A stretch of 64,000 nucleotides of DNA. Source: CAYOUV01 sp963790075 (GTDB taxonomy: Bacteria; Chloroflexota; Anaerolineae; Anaerolineales; Villigracilaceae). The position numbers were made by a program, and so were the translations under genes. Where the stretch lies: contig CAWBNG010000004.1 of the NCBI GenBank assembly GCA_963790075.1, positions 806,001-870,000 on the forward strand. The letters run 5' to 3'. Position 1 is the stretch's first letter, and the number at the start of each line of letters is the position of its first letter. This document shows, piece by piece, positions 36,518 through 43,997 of the stretch. The notes under the pieces were generated by a model, which did no database searches, had not been told where the DNA came from, and was given only the letters and a program-made list of their open reading frames with translations.

Positions 36518-36988
36518 CTATGGGGTGACTTCGCAGTCGATGTAGGTGGTTGTGCTGTGATCGTCCACACAAATATCGGTATCTTTAGGACGCTGGCCTC
36601 CGTCCAACGTATCGGTCCCCGGTCCACCAACCAGGACATCATTGCCGTTGTCGCCGCTCAAATAATCGTTCCCAGCTCCACCCACGATGCAGTCGTCCCC
36701 GTTTTTACCATCGATGGTGTCATCACCGGATGTGCCAAAGATCAATTCGTTGGCGTTGGTACCACTACATTTTCCACCGCTACAGTAGATGATTGATTGC
36801 AGGCTGCTGCGGATACTGTCGCATTCCGGTGGCGCAACGTCAAAGGTCGTGATCGCTGATCTTTGATCTAGCAAATGTGTCACCGGGACAATATTTGTCG
36901 CTGCCAGGGCCGTGATTACGCTCAGCAGGATCAGCGTTAGCAAAAGGATCAAGGCAAGCGTTCGAAATTTTTTCGAAATATTGAACAT
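36518..36988 (-). CDS. Small secreted RTX-repeat protein, paralogue
   Basis: A 156-residue protein with a signal peptide, then ALAATNIVPVTHLLDQRSAI-like mature start (shared NIVPVT), and four RTX-type repeats: NGDDCIVGGAGNDYL, GNDVLVGG, GTDTLDGG. These bind calcium as a parallel beta roll. The C-terminus holds a Cys pair (ICVDD ... IDCE). Its ATG lies one base after the stop codon of the signal peptidase-EAL gene, so the two are translationally linked. It is probably a dedicated substrate of that peptidase. Confidence 0.8.
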   Translation of the reverse strand: MFNISKKFRTLALILLLTLILLSVITALAATNIVPVTHLLDQRSAITTFDVAPPECDSIRSSLQSIIYCSGGKCSGTNANELIFGTSGDDTIDGKNGDDCIVGGAGNDYLSGDNGNDVLVGGPGTDTLDGGQRPKDTDICVDDHSTTTYIDCEVTP

Positions 36989-36989
36989 T

Positions 36990-39470
36990 TTATTTTTTCG
37001 GATTCTTCTGAGGCGCGGCGGACTCAGTTATCTGTGCGTTTAGTCGGAGTAAATCCGCGGTTTCGTTCGCTGCAACAGGTCGTCCCAGCAGGTATCCCTG
37101 TGCCTGCGAACCCGATTCTGTCAGGAAAACTTTTTCTTCGTTAGTTTCCACTCCCTTTCCTACTACGCTCAATCCCAGAGAAGCGGCGACCGCGATCAGT
37201 TGCTGGATTTTGACCAGCTCGGCCGGGTTGTTAATTTTCTTGACCAGCAGGCGATCCATTTTCAAACTGGTAATTGGCATCTGGCTGATTGAAGAGAGCG
37301 CGATCTCGCCATCGAAATCATCAATGGTCAGACTGATGCCCATCTCTTTTAGCTTTTGTAATTGACGTAATACGTCAGGTGTAAATTCGGTTACCAGCGC
37401 TTCAGGAATTTCTAATTGGAGCCAGCCTGGGTCAACGTTCGTCATGTGTAATATGCGTTGGACGGATTCAGCCGGCTCGTGTTCCAGGTAGTACGCAGAA
37501 AGGTTGACAGCAACTTTTAGGTCAAACCCTGCATCCTGCCACCGTTTCAATTGCGTGCAGGCCATCAGCATGACCCACTCGTCGAGTTTGCCGATGAATC
37601 CTGTCGATTCGGCTGCTTGAATGAATTCCCCGGCTGAGATGAATCCGCGTTGCGGGTGCTGCCAGCGAACCAAAGCCTCGACGGCAGTGATCCGTCCGTC
37701 TTCCAGGGAAACGATGGGTTGGTAATACACCTTAAACTCGTTGTTATCCAGCCCGTGTATGAAATTGGATCGGAAATCATCCAGCGCTTCAGTCATGACC
37801 ACCGGGTGTTGTCTCCCTTGCGAGTAGACGTATGCGACCCCGTTTACGTGAACCAGGTAATGTTCGACGTCGGCTTTTGTCCCGTGCAGGATCATCTCAT
37901 TATGATTCTCGGCCAGTTTCGCCAAGTCATCGATGGAATTGACTTCGATCAACTGCATATTGTCGCGTAAACCGGTTTCTTCTACATCGATCACCAAGGG
38001 GTTGTACTTCATGCGAATGAAGGTTTCGCGGTCATTCCGAGCGATATACTCCAGTTGCAAACCCAGGATTGCCAATCCGCTCAAGGATAAGATCAGTCCA
38101 ATGACAGCGACCACGCGTAGGATGGGCACTTCGAGTTGCAGTCCGAACAAGGAGAATGTATTCGGCACCTGTGTTTCTGCGTGCAGGGTCTTCGCTTCTC
38201 CCGGAATTAGTGGGTTTGAGCTCTCTCCCTGAGCAACCAGGTAGAATTGCGTCCGGTCATACTGAAATGCCAAATTGGGCTCAAAGGTTGAATCCAAGGC
38301 GCGACCCGCAATCAGCCCGGTCACGTGCACTTGCGGATTTATGGATAGTAAATAATAGTTTGGGTGTAGCGTAGTGATCTGCTCAAACGATTCAACCAGC
38401 TTGGCAACTGCACATAAATCCAATTTTGTCTGCGTGTCGAAGCCGTTGCCCGTGAAGGCAGCCTGTTCCTGCAAGGGAATGGTTCGCTGCCAACCGCTTT
38501 GAGGATTTGCTAACAAGGCAGTCAATTGATATGTCCCGTTAATATTTTCCAGTGCCTCCGCAGCCAGGGTGTATTTAAAATTGATTTTGATAGAACAAGT
38601 CAATGCCGGGAAGATCGGTTCCCCGCTTTGGATCGTGTTCGTATCATACACGCCCGGAGGGGCTATGGCAGAGTAAGCGAAGGATCCGAGATGCTGATAG
38701 CTGACATCATCCGATACGGTCTGTGTCGTCGGGCGGGTAAAAGTGATGATGCCCAGCATCAGGCATAGAAAAGCGATCACAGCCAGTGCAAAGAAAACGG
38801 TCTCAATCATATTCATGCGCCGGGTACTTTTGGGATCGGGACTCTGGCCTGCCGGCAGATATTCCGGCTCCTGCGAGCGCCTAGCTTTGAATTTCTCGAT
38901 TAAGTTCTTCGGGCTGATTCTCTGGCCCAACCCTGTCAGACTTTTACGGATGGTCAGATCTGATCGTTTTGAATTCTTCTCCATATGAGGTCTTTTTCTC
39001 TGCTTTGAAGCGAACAAGGTTGTTGCAACCACAATCCCGATCAATCCGGAAAATAGCGCCATGGGAAGCGGTTTGCGGAGCGCCAGCATGTAGGAGCCGA
39101 ATCGGGGCAAATGGACCCACAACTTACCAAGCACTTCCTTCTGGACGGGTTCATAGTCGTCGGTCCAGGAATTGTTATCGCCTTTTAGAAGGAAGCGGCC
39201 GAGATTTTCTCCAATGATACGATGGATGACATAATGCTTGAGATCAGCGTTGTTATAGGCGACGACATCTCCAACTTGATAGTTGGAAGCCTGGTGTACC
39301 ACCACCAGGTCCCCGTAATGCAGCTTGGGCTCCATGCTTTGCCCGGCGACAATCACGTAAGTTGCCAGTCCGCCAGCCTGCACGGGCGCAAAGAAAAGCC
39401 AAAAAGCTGCAATCAGTGCAATCCATAAGGCCAGCAGAAGCGCCTGGTAACGCCGGTGATAGATCGACAT
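36990..39470 (-). CDS. Signal peptidase I-DUF5305-EAL fusion protein
   Basis: An 826-residue fusion. Residues 1-155 are a signal peptidase I of the SipW/archaeal type: membrane helix 11-28, catalytic Ser45 in AGQSMEP, His83 in VIHRII at the place of Lys in the classical enzyme, Asp98 in KGDNN, and a second helix 135-153. About 220-470 is a DUF5305-like region with two more helices. Residues 565-815 form an EAL domain with E598-A-L, N656, E687, D717-D718, K737 and E775. The glutamate normally in AEGVE is Lys772 and the DDFGTG loop is DDFDGE. It is therefore probably a non-hydrolysing c-di-GMP sensor or a scaffold. TATAAT lies seven bases before the ATG. Confidence 0.88.
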   Translation of the reverse strand: MSIYHRRYQALLLALWIALIAAFWLFFAPVQAGGLATYVIVAGQSMEPKLHYGDLVVVHQASNYQVGDVVAYNNADLKHYVIHRIIGENLGRFLLKGDNNSWTDDYEPVQKEVLGKLWVHLPRFGSYMLALRKPLPMALFSGLIGIVVATTLFASKQRKRPHMEKNSKRSDLTIRKSLTGLGQRISPKNLIEKFKARRSQEPEYLPAGQSPDPKSTRRMNMIETVFFALAVIAFLCLMLGIITFTRPTTQTVSDDVSYQHLGSFAYSAIAPPGVYDTNTIQSGEPIFPALTCSIKINFKYTLAAEALENINGTYQLTALLANPQSGWQRTIPLQEQAAFTGNGFDTQTKLDLCAVAKLVESFEQITTLHPNYYLLSINPQVHVTGLIAGRALDSTFEPNLAFQYDRTQFYLVAQGESSNPLIPGEAKTLHAETQVPNTFSLFGLQLEVPILRVVAVIGLILSLSGLAILGLQLEYIARNDRETFIRMKYNPLVIDVEETGLRDNMQLIEVNSIDDLAKLAENHNEMILHGTKADVEHYLVHVNGVAYVYSQGRQHPVVMTEALDDFRSNFIHGLDNNEFKVYYQPIVSLEDGRITAVEALVRWQHPQRGFISAGEFIQAAESTGFIGKLDEWVMLMACTQLKRWQDAGFDLKVAVNLSAYYLEHEPAESVQRILHMTNVDPGWLQLEIPEALVTEFTPDVLRQLQKLKEMGISLTIDDFDGEIALSSISQMPITSLKMDRLLVKKINNPAELVKIQQLIAVAASLGLSVVGKGVETNEEKVFLTESGSQAQGYLLGRPVAANETADLLRLNAQITESAAPQKNPKK

Positions 39471-39477
39471 ATTAAAA

Positions 39478-39483
39478 ATTATA
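39478..39483 (-). promoter_or_regulatory. -10 box of the signal peptidase-EAL gene, leaderless type
   Basis: On the reverse strand TATAAT ends seven bases before ATG 39470. The spacer TTTTAAT has no ribosome site. Confidence 0.5.
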
Positions 39484-39489
39484 CTTTAC

Positions 39490-39544
39490 AAAAAAGAGAA
39501 CCTGCCAATCAGCTGACCTTTGACGGGCTGCCTGTGACAGGTTC
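39490..39544 (-). terminator. Terminator of the TasA-like gene
   Basis: Reverse-strand reading gives GAACCTG ... CAGGTTC followed by TCTTTTTTG, after the stop of the gene at 39618-40001. It separates that gene from the peptidase operon. Confidence 0.6.
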
Positions 39545-39617
39545 ATTGCATTCTCACGCCAGAAGTCTTATCTGGCTTTGTCATACCTGTATTGGGTGTC
39601 GTGAAGTGACGCCTCTA

Positions 39618-40001
39618 TTATTGGGCAGCAATCACGCGCAGGTCATAGGCTTCCAGGACGGTAACGCCAGTGAAGGTGCAGGTCCAGTGGTTGCCGCTGC
39701 CGCCGTTTGAGCAGCTGTCTGAGAAGGTTTCGTTGGGTGTTGCCGCATTGTCGGAAATGCTGGCAGCTACATTGGTTGCGGTGTCATCGAGATCGAATTC
39801 GACCGAGGCGATCAAGGACGGGGTGATCGTGTTGAGGTTGTAGGTGATGTTGGAGACTGCGTAGCCACTGACGGCCGCGCTGCCGTCGCCTGCTTTACTG
39901 GTATCGACCGTGTTGCCGGCGGCCAGGGCGAAAGCTGTGGTTGTTAGTGTTAAGGCTACGACGAGGATGATGAAGCTTCTTAACATGCGTGTTCGAAACA
40001 T
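39618..40001 (-). CDS. TasA/camelysin-like secreted protein
   Basis: A 127-residue exported protein with signal helix FIILVVALTLTTTAFAL, then AAGNTVDTSKAGDGSAAVSGY and a beta-rich mature part with a Cys pair (SDSCSNGG, HWTCTFTG). It resembles SipW-dependent small secreted proteins (TasA/camelysin group), whose signal peptides are cut by SipW-type peptidases such as the one encoded just downstream. AAGGAG precedes ATG 40001. A 13-base inverted repeat flanks its promoter, so regulation is likely. A surface or fibre subunit is inferred. Confidence 0.75.
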   Translation of the reverse strand: MFRTRMLRSFIILVVALTLTTTAFALAAGNTVDTSKAGDGSAAVSGYAVSNITYNLNTITPSLIASVEFDLDDTATNVAASISDNAATPNETFSDSCSNGGSGNHWTCTFTGVTVLEAYDLRVIAAQ

Positions 40002-40010
40002 TTTTAACTC

Positions 40011-40057
40011 CTTTTGAATAAATGAATATATTGCTAGTATACAGATTTATTCAAAAG
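40011..40057. promoter_or_regulatory. 13-base perfect inverted repeat around the TasA-like promoter
   Basis: CTTTTGAATAAAT (40011-40023) and ATTTATTCAAAAG (40045-40057) bracket the reverse-strand -10 TATACT (40041-40036). A -35 like CAGACA lies at 40064-40059 with 17 bases between. This looks like a regulator binding site over the promoter. The proximal arm also touches the ribosome site. Confidence 0.6.
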
Positions 40058-40142
40058 ATGTCTGTCAGGAATCCTTGACTTAGGGTTTGCAGTTTTGATA
40101 GTTAAAATGAGGGTTTTTGAAGGTCAGAGCGAATATTTCGAA

Positions 40143-40787
40143 TCAGTCGATGGGTGTGATGCCATGTTTGATTGCGAAGCGGACCAGTTCTGGCAGGTCG
40201 TGCAAATCTAATTTCCCCATCAAACGGCTGCGATAGGTTTCAACAGTTTTTGGAGATAGCTTTAGCTTTTCGGCGATTGCGGCGCTTGAATGCCCTTCAA
40301 CGGTCAGTTGCAGCACTTCCCGTTCCCGTAGGCTGAGTAATTCAAGGGGGCTTTGGGTTCGGTCTTGCATGAATTGGGAATCTTCAAATTTATCCCTGAG
40401 GCCACTGCTCAAAAAGCGATCTCCCAGGTAAACAGCCCGAACGGCAGAGATTACTTCTGACCCGGCTGATTCCTTAAGTAAATATCCATGCGCGCCACCC
40501 TGGAGGGCGCGAAAGATATGCTCTGAATCCGAATGCACCGAGAGGATGATGATCTTGGTTTCGGGTAATTTTTCGTGGATAATCTTCGCGGCATCAATGC
40601 CGTTGAGTTCCGGCATGGTAATGTCCATCAGGACGACATCAGGCATTATCTTTGAGATCCCCTCGATGGCCTGCTTGCCATTCTCGGCTTCACCAACCAC
40701 GGTAATGTCTGCTTGTGAGGCCAGGAGCATGTGCAATCCGTCGCGCAGAACGCGGTGATCATCTACCAAAAACACGGAAATGGTCAT
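40143..40787 (-). CDS. NarL/FixJ-type response regulator
   Basis: A 214-residue response regulator. The receiver has VDDHRVLRDGL, phospho-acceptor Asp in VVLMDITMPELNG, and Lys in YLLKES. The LuxR-type HTH has LSLREREVLQLTVEG and SPKTVETYRSRLM. Its start overlaps the kinase stop by four bases (ATGA), giving a tight pair. The TasA-like gene is 141 bases downstream, with an inverted repeat at its promoter, so this regulator is the natural candidate for that operator. Confidence 0.93.
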   Translation of the reverse strand: MTISVFLVDDHRVLRDGLHMLLASQADITVVGEAENGKQAIEGISKIMPDVVLMDITMPELNGIDAAKIIHEKLPETKIIILSVHSDSEHIFRALQGGAHGYLLKESAGSEVISAVRAVYLGDRFLSSGLRDKFEDSQFMQDRTQSPLELLSLREREVLQLTVEGHSSAAIAEKLKLSPKTVETYRSRLMGKLDLHDLPELVRFAIKHGITPID

Positions 40788-42478
40788 GATTCCTTGCCCA
40801 CCTTTACTAAAATTTGTGTACCTTGGCCGGGAATGGACCTGAGCAGGAACTGTCCGTTGATCGCTCGGGCGCGTTCTCGCATGTTGGTCAGTCCCCAGTG
40901 CCCTTCGGAACTGATCCCCTGCACCTGTGTGGCGAAACCGACGCCATTATCCGTGATGGTCATCAAGAAGCTGTCATTGTTTTCCAGTAATTCAATGTCT
41001 ACCTGGGAGGCCTGCGCATGCTTGGCGACATTTGTGAGCGCTTCCTGGACAATGCGGAACAAGGCAATTTCGATTTCCGGTGGCAGTCGGATTTCCTTGA
41101 AGTAACGATCATTAATGTTGACAGAAATGTTCGCGCGATGGCTAAATTGCTCACCGTACCAGTTGAGTGCAGCTGTCAATCCATATGCATCCAGCATGGG
41201 AGGGCGGAAATCGGCCATGATCGAACGCATACGCTGTACGCTCTCTTGCACCAGGGTTTCAATATCATCGAGTCGGAGTGTAATGTTTTCAGGCATCGTT
41301 TTGGGCATCGTTTCGCGAATGATATTCAAATTGATATTGATGGCGGTCATATCCTGCCCGATGCGATCATGTAATTCTTTTGCCAGATGGCTGTATTGAT
41401 TTTCCTGCACCTGCACCAGTTGTTGGGAAAGACCGCGTAACTGTGTTTGACTCTCCGTGAGCTTTTCGACGAGCCGTGCATTTTGGATTGTCAGTGATAT
41501 TGGACTGATCAGATTGCCGATAAAGGAGATTTCATCGTCTGAATATGGTTGTCCATGTTTTCTGACGATTGCCAATACACCCAGGGGTTGATCGCTCGTT
41601 TGCAATGGGTAAACTTCCAAATCACTTAGATTTCTTTCCCCAAAATTTACATTAAACAAAGATGGAAAGATATCTGCCCGCCTTTCGGGAGAGATTTCTT
41701 TTGCCGAATATCTCTTCCCATTAAGAATGCTGCTGAATATCGGACTTGTATCGACCGGAACGGTTTGGTGGATCAATTGCTCAGGTTTAAGATCTAATTC
41801 GTCGGGATCGCGATCAGTGAAAGCCAGAATTTCTATGGAAGTCCGATCAGATGTAAAAAGTGCGATCAGGCAGGCATCGCCAATCAACTCAGACAACTCC
41901 TGTGTAATGTATTTGAGTAAACCTTGATAATCTTGTGCCTCTTCAATCAACCTTTGCGACAGGTTAGCCAGCAACTCTGCCTGCTGACGATCCTGTGTCA
42001 GCTTTTGGTTCAGTTTCTCCAGTTCATCGGTGCGTTCGCGAACTTTGCGTTCCAATTGCCCCGTCAATTCGCGGACTTGTTCTTCAGCGCGTCTTTGCTC
42101 GGTAATATCCTGACCAATGACGATCAGACGCATTACCTTATCGTCGCCCGTAATGGGAATCAGACGGATGTTCATGAAGTGATCACCCAGGCGGGATGTC
42201 CCGTTGTAAATTGATTTTTTACTGACCGCTTCGTGTACCCATTCTCTGATTGGGACCCCAAATGAAGTGAGCAGTTGGAATAGGTTTTCACCAGGAAGTA
42301 AGTCCACTCTCATTTGAAGCCAGTTCGCGCTGGCAAGGTTGGCCATCAGGATAATCCCATTCAGCTCGATCAACAGGATCGATTCGGATGTGGATGTGAA
42401 AAGAATCTCCAACTCCTGTTGGACATTTGCCAAAAGACTGGCTGTATGCAGGGAGCGCGATTGATTGGGATTTGTCAT
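40784..42478 (-). CDS. PAS-GAF NarL-family histidine kinase
   Basis: A 564-residue cytoplasmic histidine kinase. An N-terminal PAS domain (about 25-135, with SILLIELNGIILMANLAS and ITEQRRAEEQV) is followed by a coiled coil, a GAF domain (about 180-335), and a HisKA_3 dimerisation helix with phospho-His in LAKELHDRIGQD (about 370-380). The HATPase end has DNGVGF and GLTNMRERA. With no membrane helix it senses an internal signal, possibly redox or a small ligand in PAS. It is the first gene of the locus that continues with the response regulator. Confidence 0.92.
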   Translation of the reverse strand: MTNPNQSRSLHTASLLANVQQELEILFTSTSESILLIELNGIILMANLASANWLQMRVDLLPGENLFQLLTSFGVPIREWVHEAVSKKSIYNGTSRLGDHFMNIRLIPITGDDKVMRLIVIGQDITEQRRAEEQVRELTGQLERKVRERTDELEKLNQKLTQDRQQAELLANLSQRLIEEAQDYQGLLKYITQELSELIGDACLIALFTSDRTSIEILAFTDRDPDELDLKPEQLIHQTVPVDTSPIFSSILNGKRYSAKEISPERRADIFPSLFNVNFGERNLSDLEVYPLQTSDQPLGVLAIVRKHGQPYSDDEISFIGNLISPISLTIQNARLVEKLTESQTQLRGLSQQLVQVQENQYSHLAKELHDRIGQDMTAININLNIIRETMPKTMPENITLRLDDIETLVQESVQRMRSIMADFRPPMLDAYGLTAALNWYGEQFSHRANISVNINDRYFKEIRLPPEIEIALFRIVQEALTNVAKHAQASQVDIELLENNDSFLMTITDNGVGFATQVQGISSEGHWGLTNMRERARAINGQFLLRSIPGQGTQILVKVGKES

Positions 42479-42530
42479 GTCTTTTTACGATAAGCGAATC
42501 TTTGGTTTAGGTTTCTTGCACCATCATAAC

Positions 42531-42570
42531 AAAAAAACGCCGGTTATTTAATAGCCGGCGCTTTCTTTTC
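42531..42570 (-). terminator. Intrinsic terminator of the cDPGS-like gene
   Basis: CGCCGG-arm hairpin with one mismatch. On the reverse strand it is followed by GTTTTTTTG, an excellent T tail. Confidence 0.8.
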
Positions 42571-42588
42571 ACTATTGTAATTTACGAT

Positions 42589-43908
42589 TTATTTCTTCCC
42601 AAATTTATCTTTCAGAATATCTTCCAGTGTGGGCTGGCCAATTTCCTGCAGTTCATAGCGCACGCGCTGGTAGGGCTTGTCGATCTTGATCACGCGCGTC
42701 AGGTCGATCGGTGTCCCGATGATAACCAGGTCCACATCCGAGGCCTTGATGGTCGCTTCCAGGTCTTTCATCTGTGCCTCGCCGTAACCCATGGCCGGCA
42801 GGATCGGACCGGTCTTGGGATACTTCTGATAGGTAGCTGCAATTGATTTTACCGCGAAGGGGCGCGGGTCGACGATCTCAGCTGCCCCAAAGCGACGGGC
42901 GGCTACAAAGCCAGCGCCGTAAGTCATTCCACCGTGTGTCAGCGTGGGGCCATCTTCGATCACCAGGACGCGTTTGCCGCGGATGGTTTCGGGGTGATCC
43001 ACAAATAGCGGTGAAGCGGCTTCGATCTGGATAGCGTTCGGGTTGAGCCGACGCAGGTTCTCCCTCACTAGGATGACGTTGTCAGGGTCGGCTGTATCGA
43101 CCTTGTTGATGACGAATACGTCGGCCAGGAGGACGTTCGTCTCGCCGGGATAAAAGGTCGATTCGTGGCCCGGACGGTGCGGATCAGCAACAACGATCTG
43201 CAAGTCCGAAACGTAGAATGGAAAATCGTTGTTGCCGCCGTCCCACAGTACGATGTCGACTTCCTTTTCAGCCTGGCGCAGGATGGCTTCGTAATCCACA
43301 CCGGCGTAGACGATCACACCGTTATCGATGTGCGGCTCGTATTCCTCGCGCTCCTCGATCGTGCATTCGTGCTTATCGAGGTCCTTGTAGTTGGCAAAGC
43401 GCTGCACGGCTTGTTTGACCAAATCACCGTAGGGCATCGGGTGGCGGATAGCCGCAACTTTGAAGCCCATTTCGCGCAAAATTAGAGAGACGCGGCGGGT
43501 GGTTTGGGATTTTCCGGAACCAGTGCGCACGGCACAGACTGAGACGACCGGTTTGCTGGATTTGATCTGGGTCGCTTTGGTGCCCATCAGGCGGAAATCC
43601 GCGCCGGCAGCATTGACCAAAGCGGCTTTATGCATCACGTATTCATGCGGCACGTCGGAGTAAGCGAAGACAACCTGGTCGACGTTGAACTTCTTGATCA
43701 ATTCGGGCAGCGCGCTTTCGGCGTGGATCGGGATGCCTTTCGGGTAAAGTTCTCCAGCCAATTCTTTCGGATACAGGCGGCCTTCGATGTCAGGGATTTG
43801 CGTGGCGGTGAAAGCCACCACTTCGTAATCCTTGTTACCGCGGAAGAAGGTATTGAAGTTGTGGAAGTCGCGTCCGGCGGCCCCCATGATGAGAGTGCGG
43901 ATTGGCAT
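42589..43908 (-). CDS. Cyclic 2,3-diphosphoglycerate synthase-like P-loop protein
   Basis: A 439-residue protein resembling cyclic 2,3-diphosphoglycerate synthetase (cDPGS) family GTPase-like enzymes. Its opening MGAAGRDFHNFNTFFR and P-loop AVRTGSGKSQTTRR (about 125-138), with later DIVLWDGGNNDFPF and VINKVDTAD, are typical. In methanogens cDPGS makes an osmolyte; bacterial homologues are of uncertain function and some sit with nucleotide or phosphate genes. AAGGAG precedes ATG 43908. It follows argS at 90 bases, with a perfect 12-base hairpin between. Confidence 0.8.
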   Translation of the reverse strand: MPIRTLIMGAAGRDFHNFNTFFRGNKDYEVVAFTATQIPDIEGRLYPKELAGELYPKGIPIHAESALPELIKKFNVDQVVFAYSDVPHEYVMHKAALVNAAGADFRLMGTKATQIKSSKPVVSVCAVRTGSGKSQTTRRVSLILREMGFKVAAIRHPMPYGDLVKQAVQRFANYKDLDKHECTIEEREEYEPHIDNGVIVYAGVDYEAILRQAEKEVDIVLWDGGNNDFPFYVSDLQIVVADPHRPGHESTFYPGETNVLLADVFVINKVDTADPDNVILVRENLRRLNPNAIQIEAASPLFVDHPETIRGKRVLVIEDGPTLTHGGMTYGAGFVAARRFGAAEIVDPRPFAVKSIAATYQKYPKTGPILPAMGYGEAQMKDLEATIKASDVDLVIIGTPIDLTRVIKIDKPYQRVRYELQEIGQPTLEDILKDKFGKK

Positions 43909-43955
43909 AAAGGTTTCTCCTTGCTAGGTTAGATTGGATTACTAGAAACATTGAA

Positions 43956-43993
43956 GCGAAATGCGTAAAACAATTGAGTCATACGCATTTCGC
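43956..43993. terminator. Perfect 12-base hairpin just after argS
   Basis: GCGAAATGCGTA/TACGCATTTCGC with a 14-base loop, four bases from the argS stop. The reverse-strand T tail is poor, so a terminator or mRNA-end stabiliser are both possible. Confidence 0.5.
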
Positions 43994-43997
43994 AAGC

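Noticed and set aside
36040..36720. Short tandem DNA repeats in the RTX genes
   Set aside because: The repetition comes from the nonapeptide coding units; DNA copies are diverged and not a mobile or CRISPR-type array.
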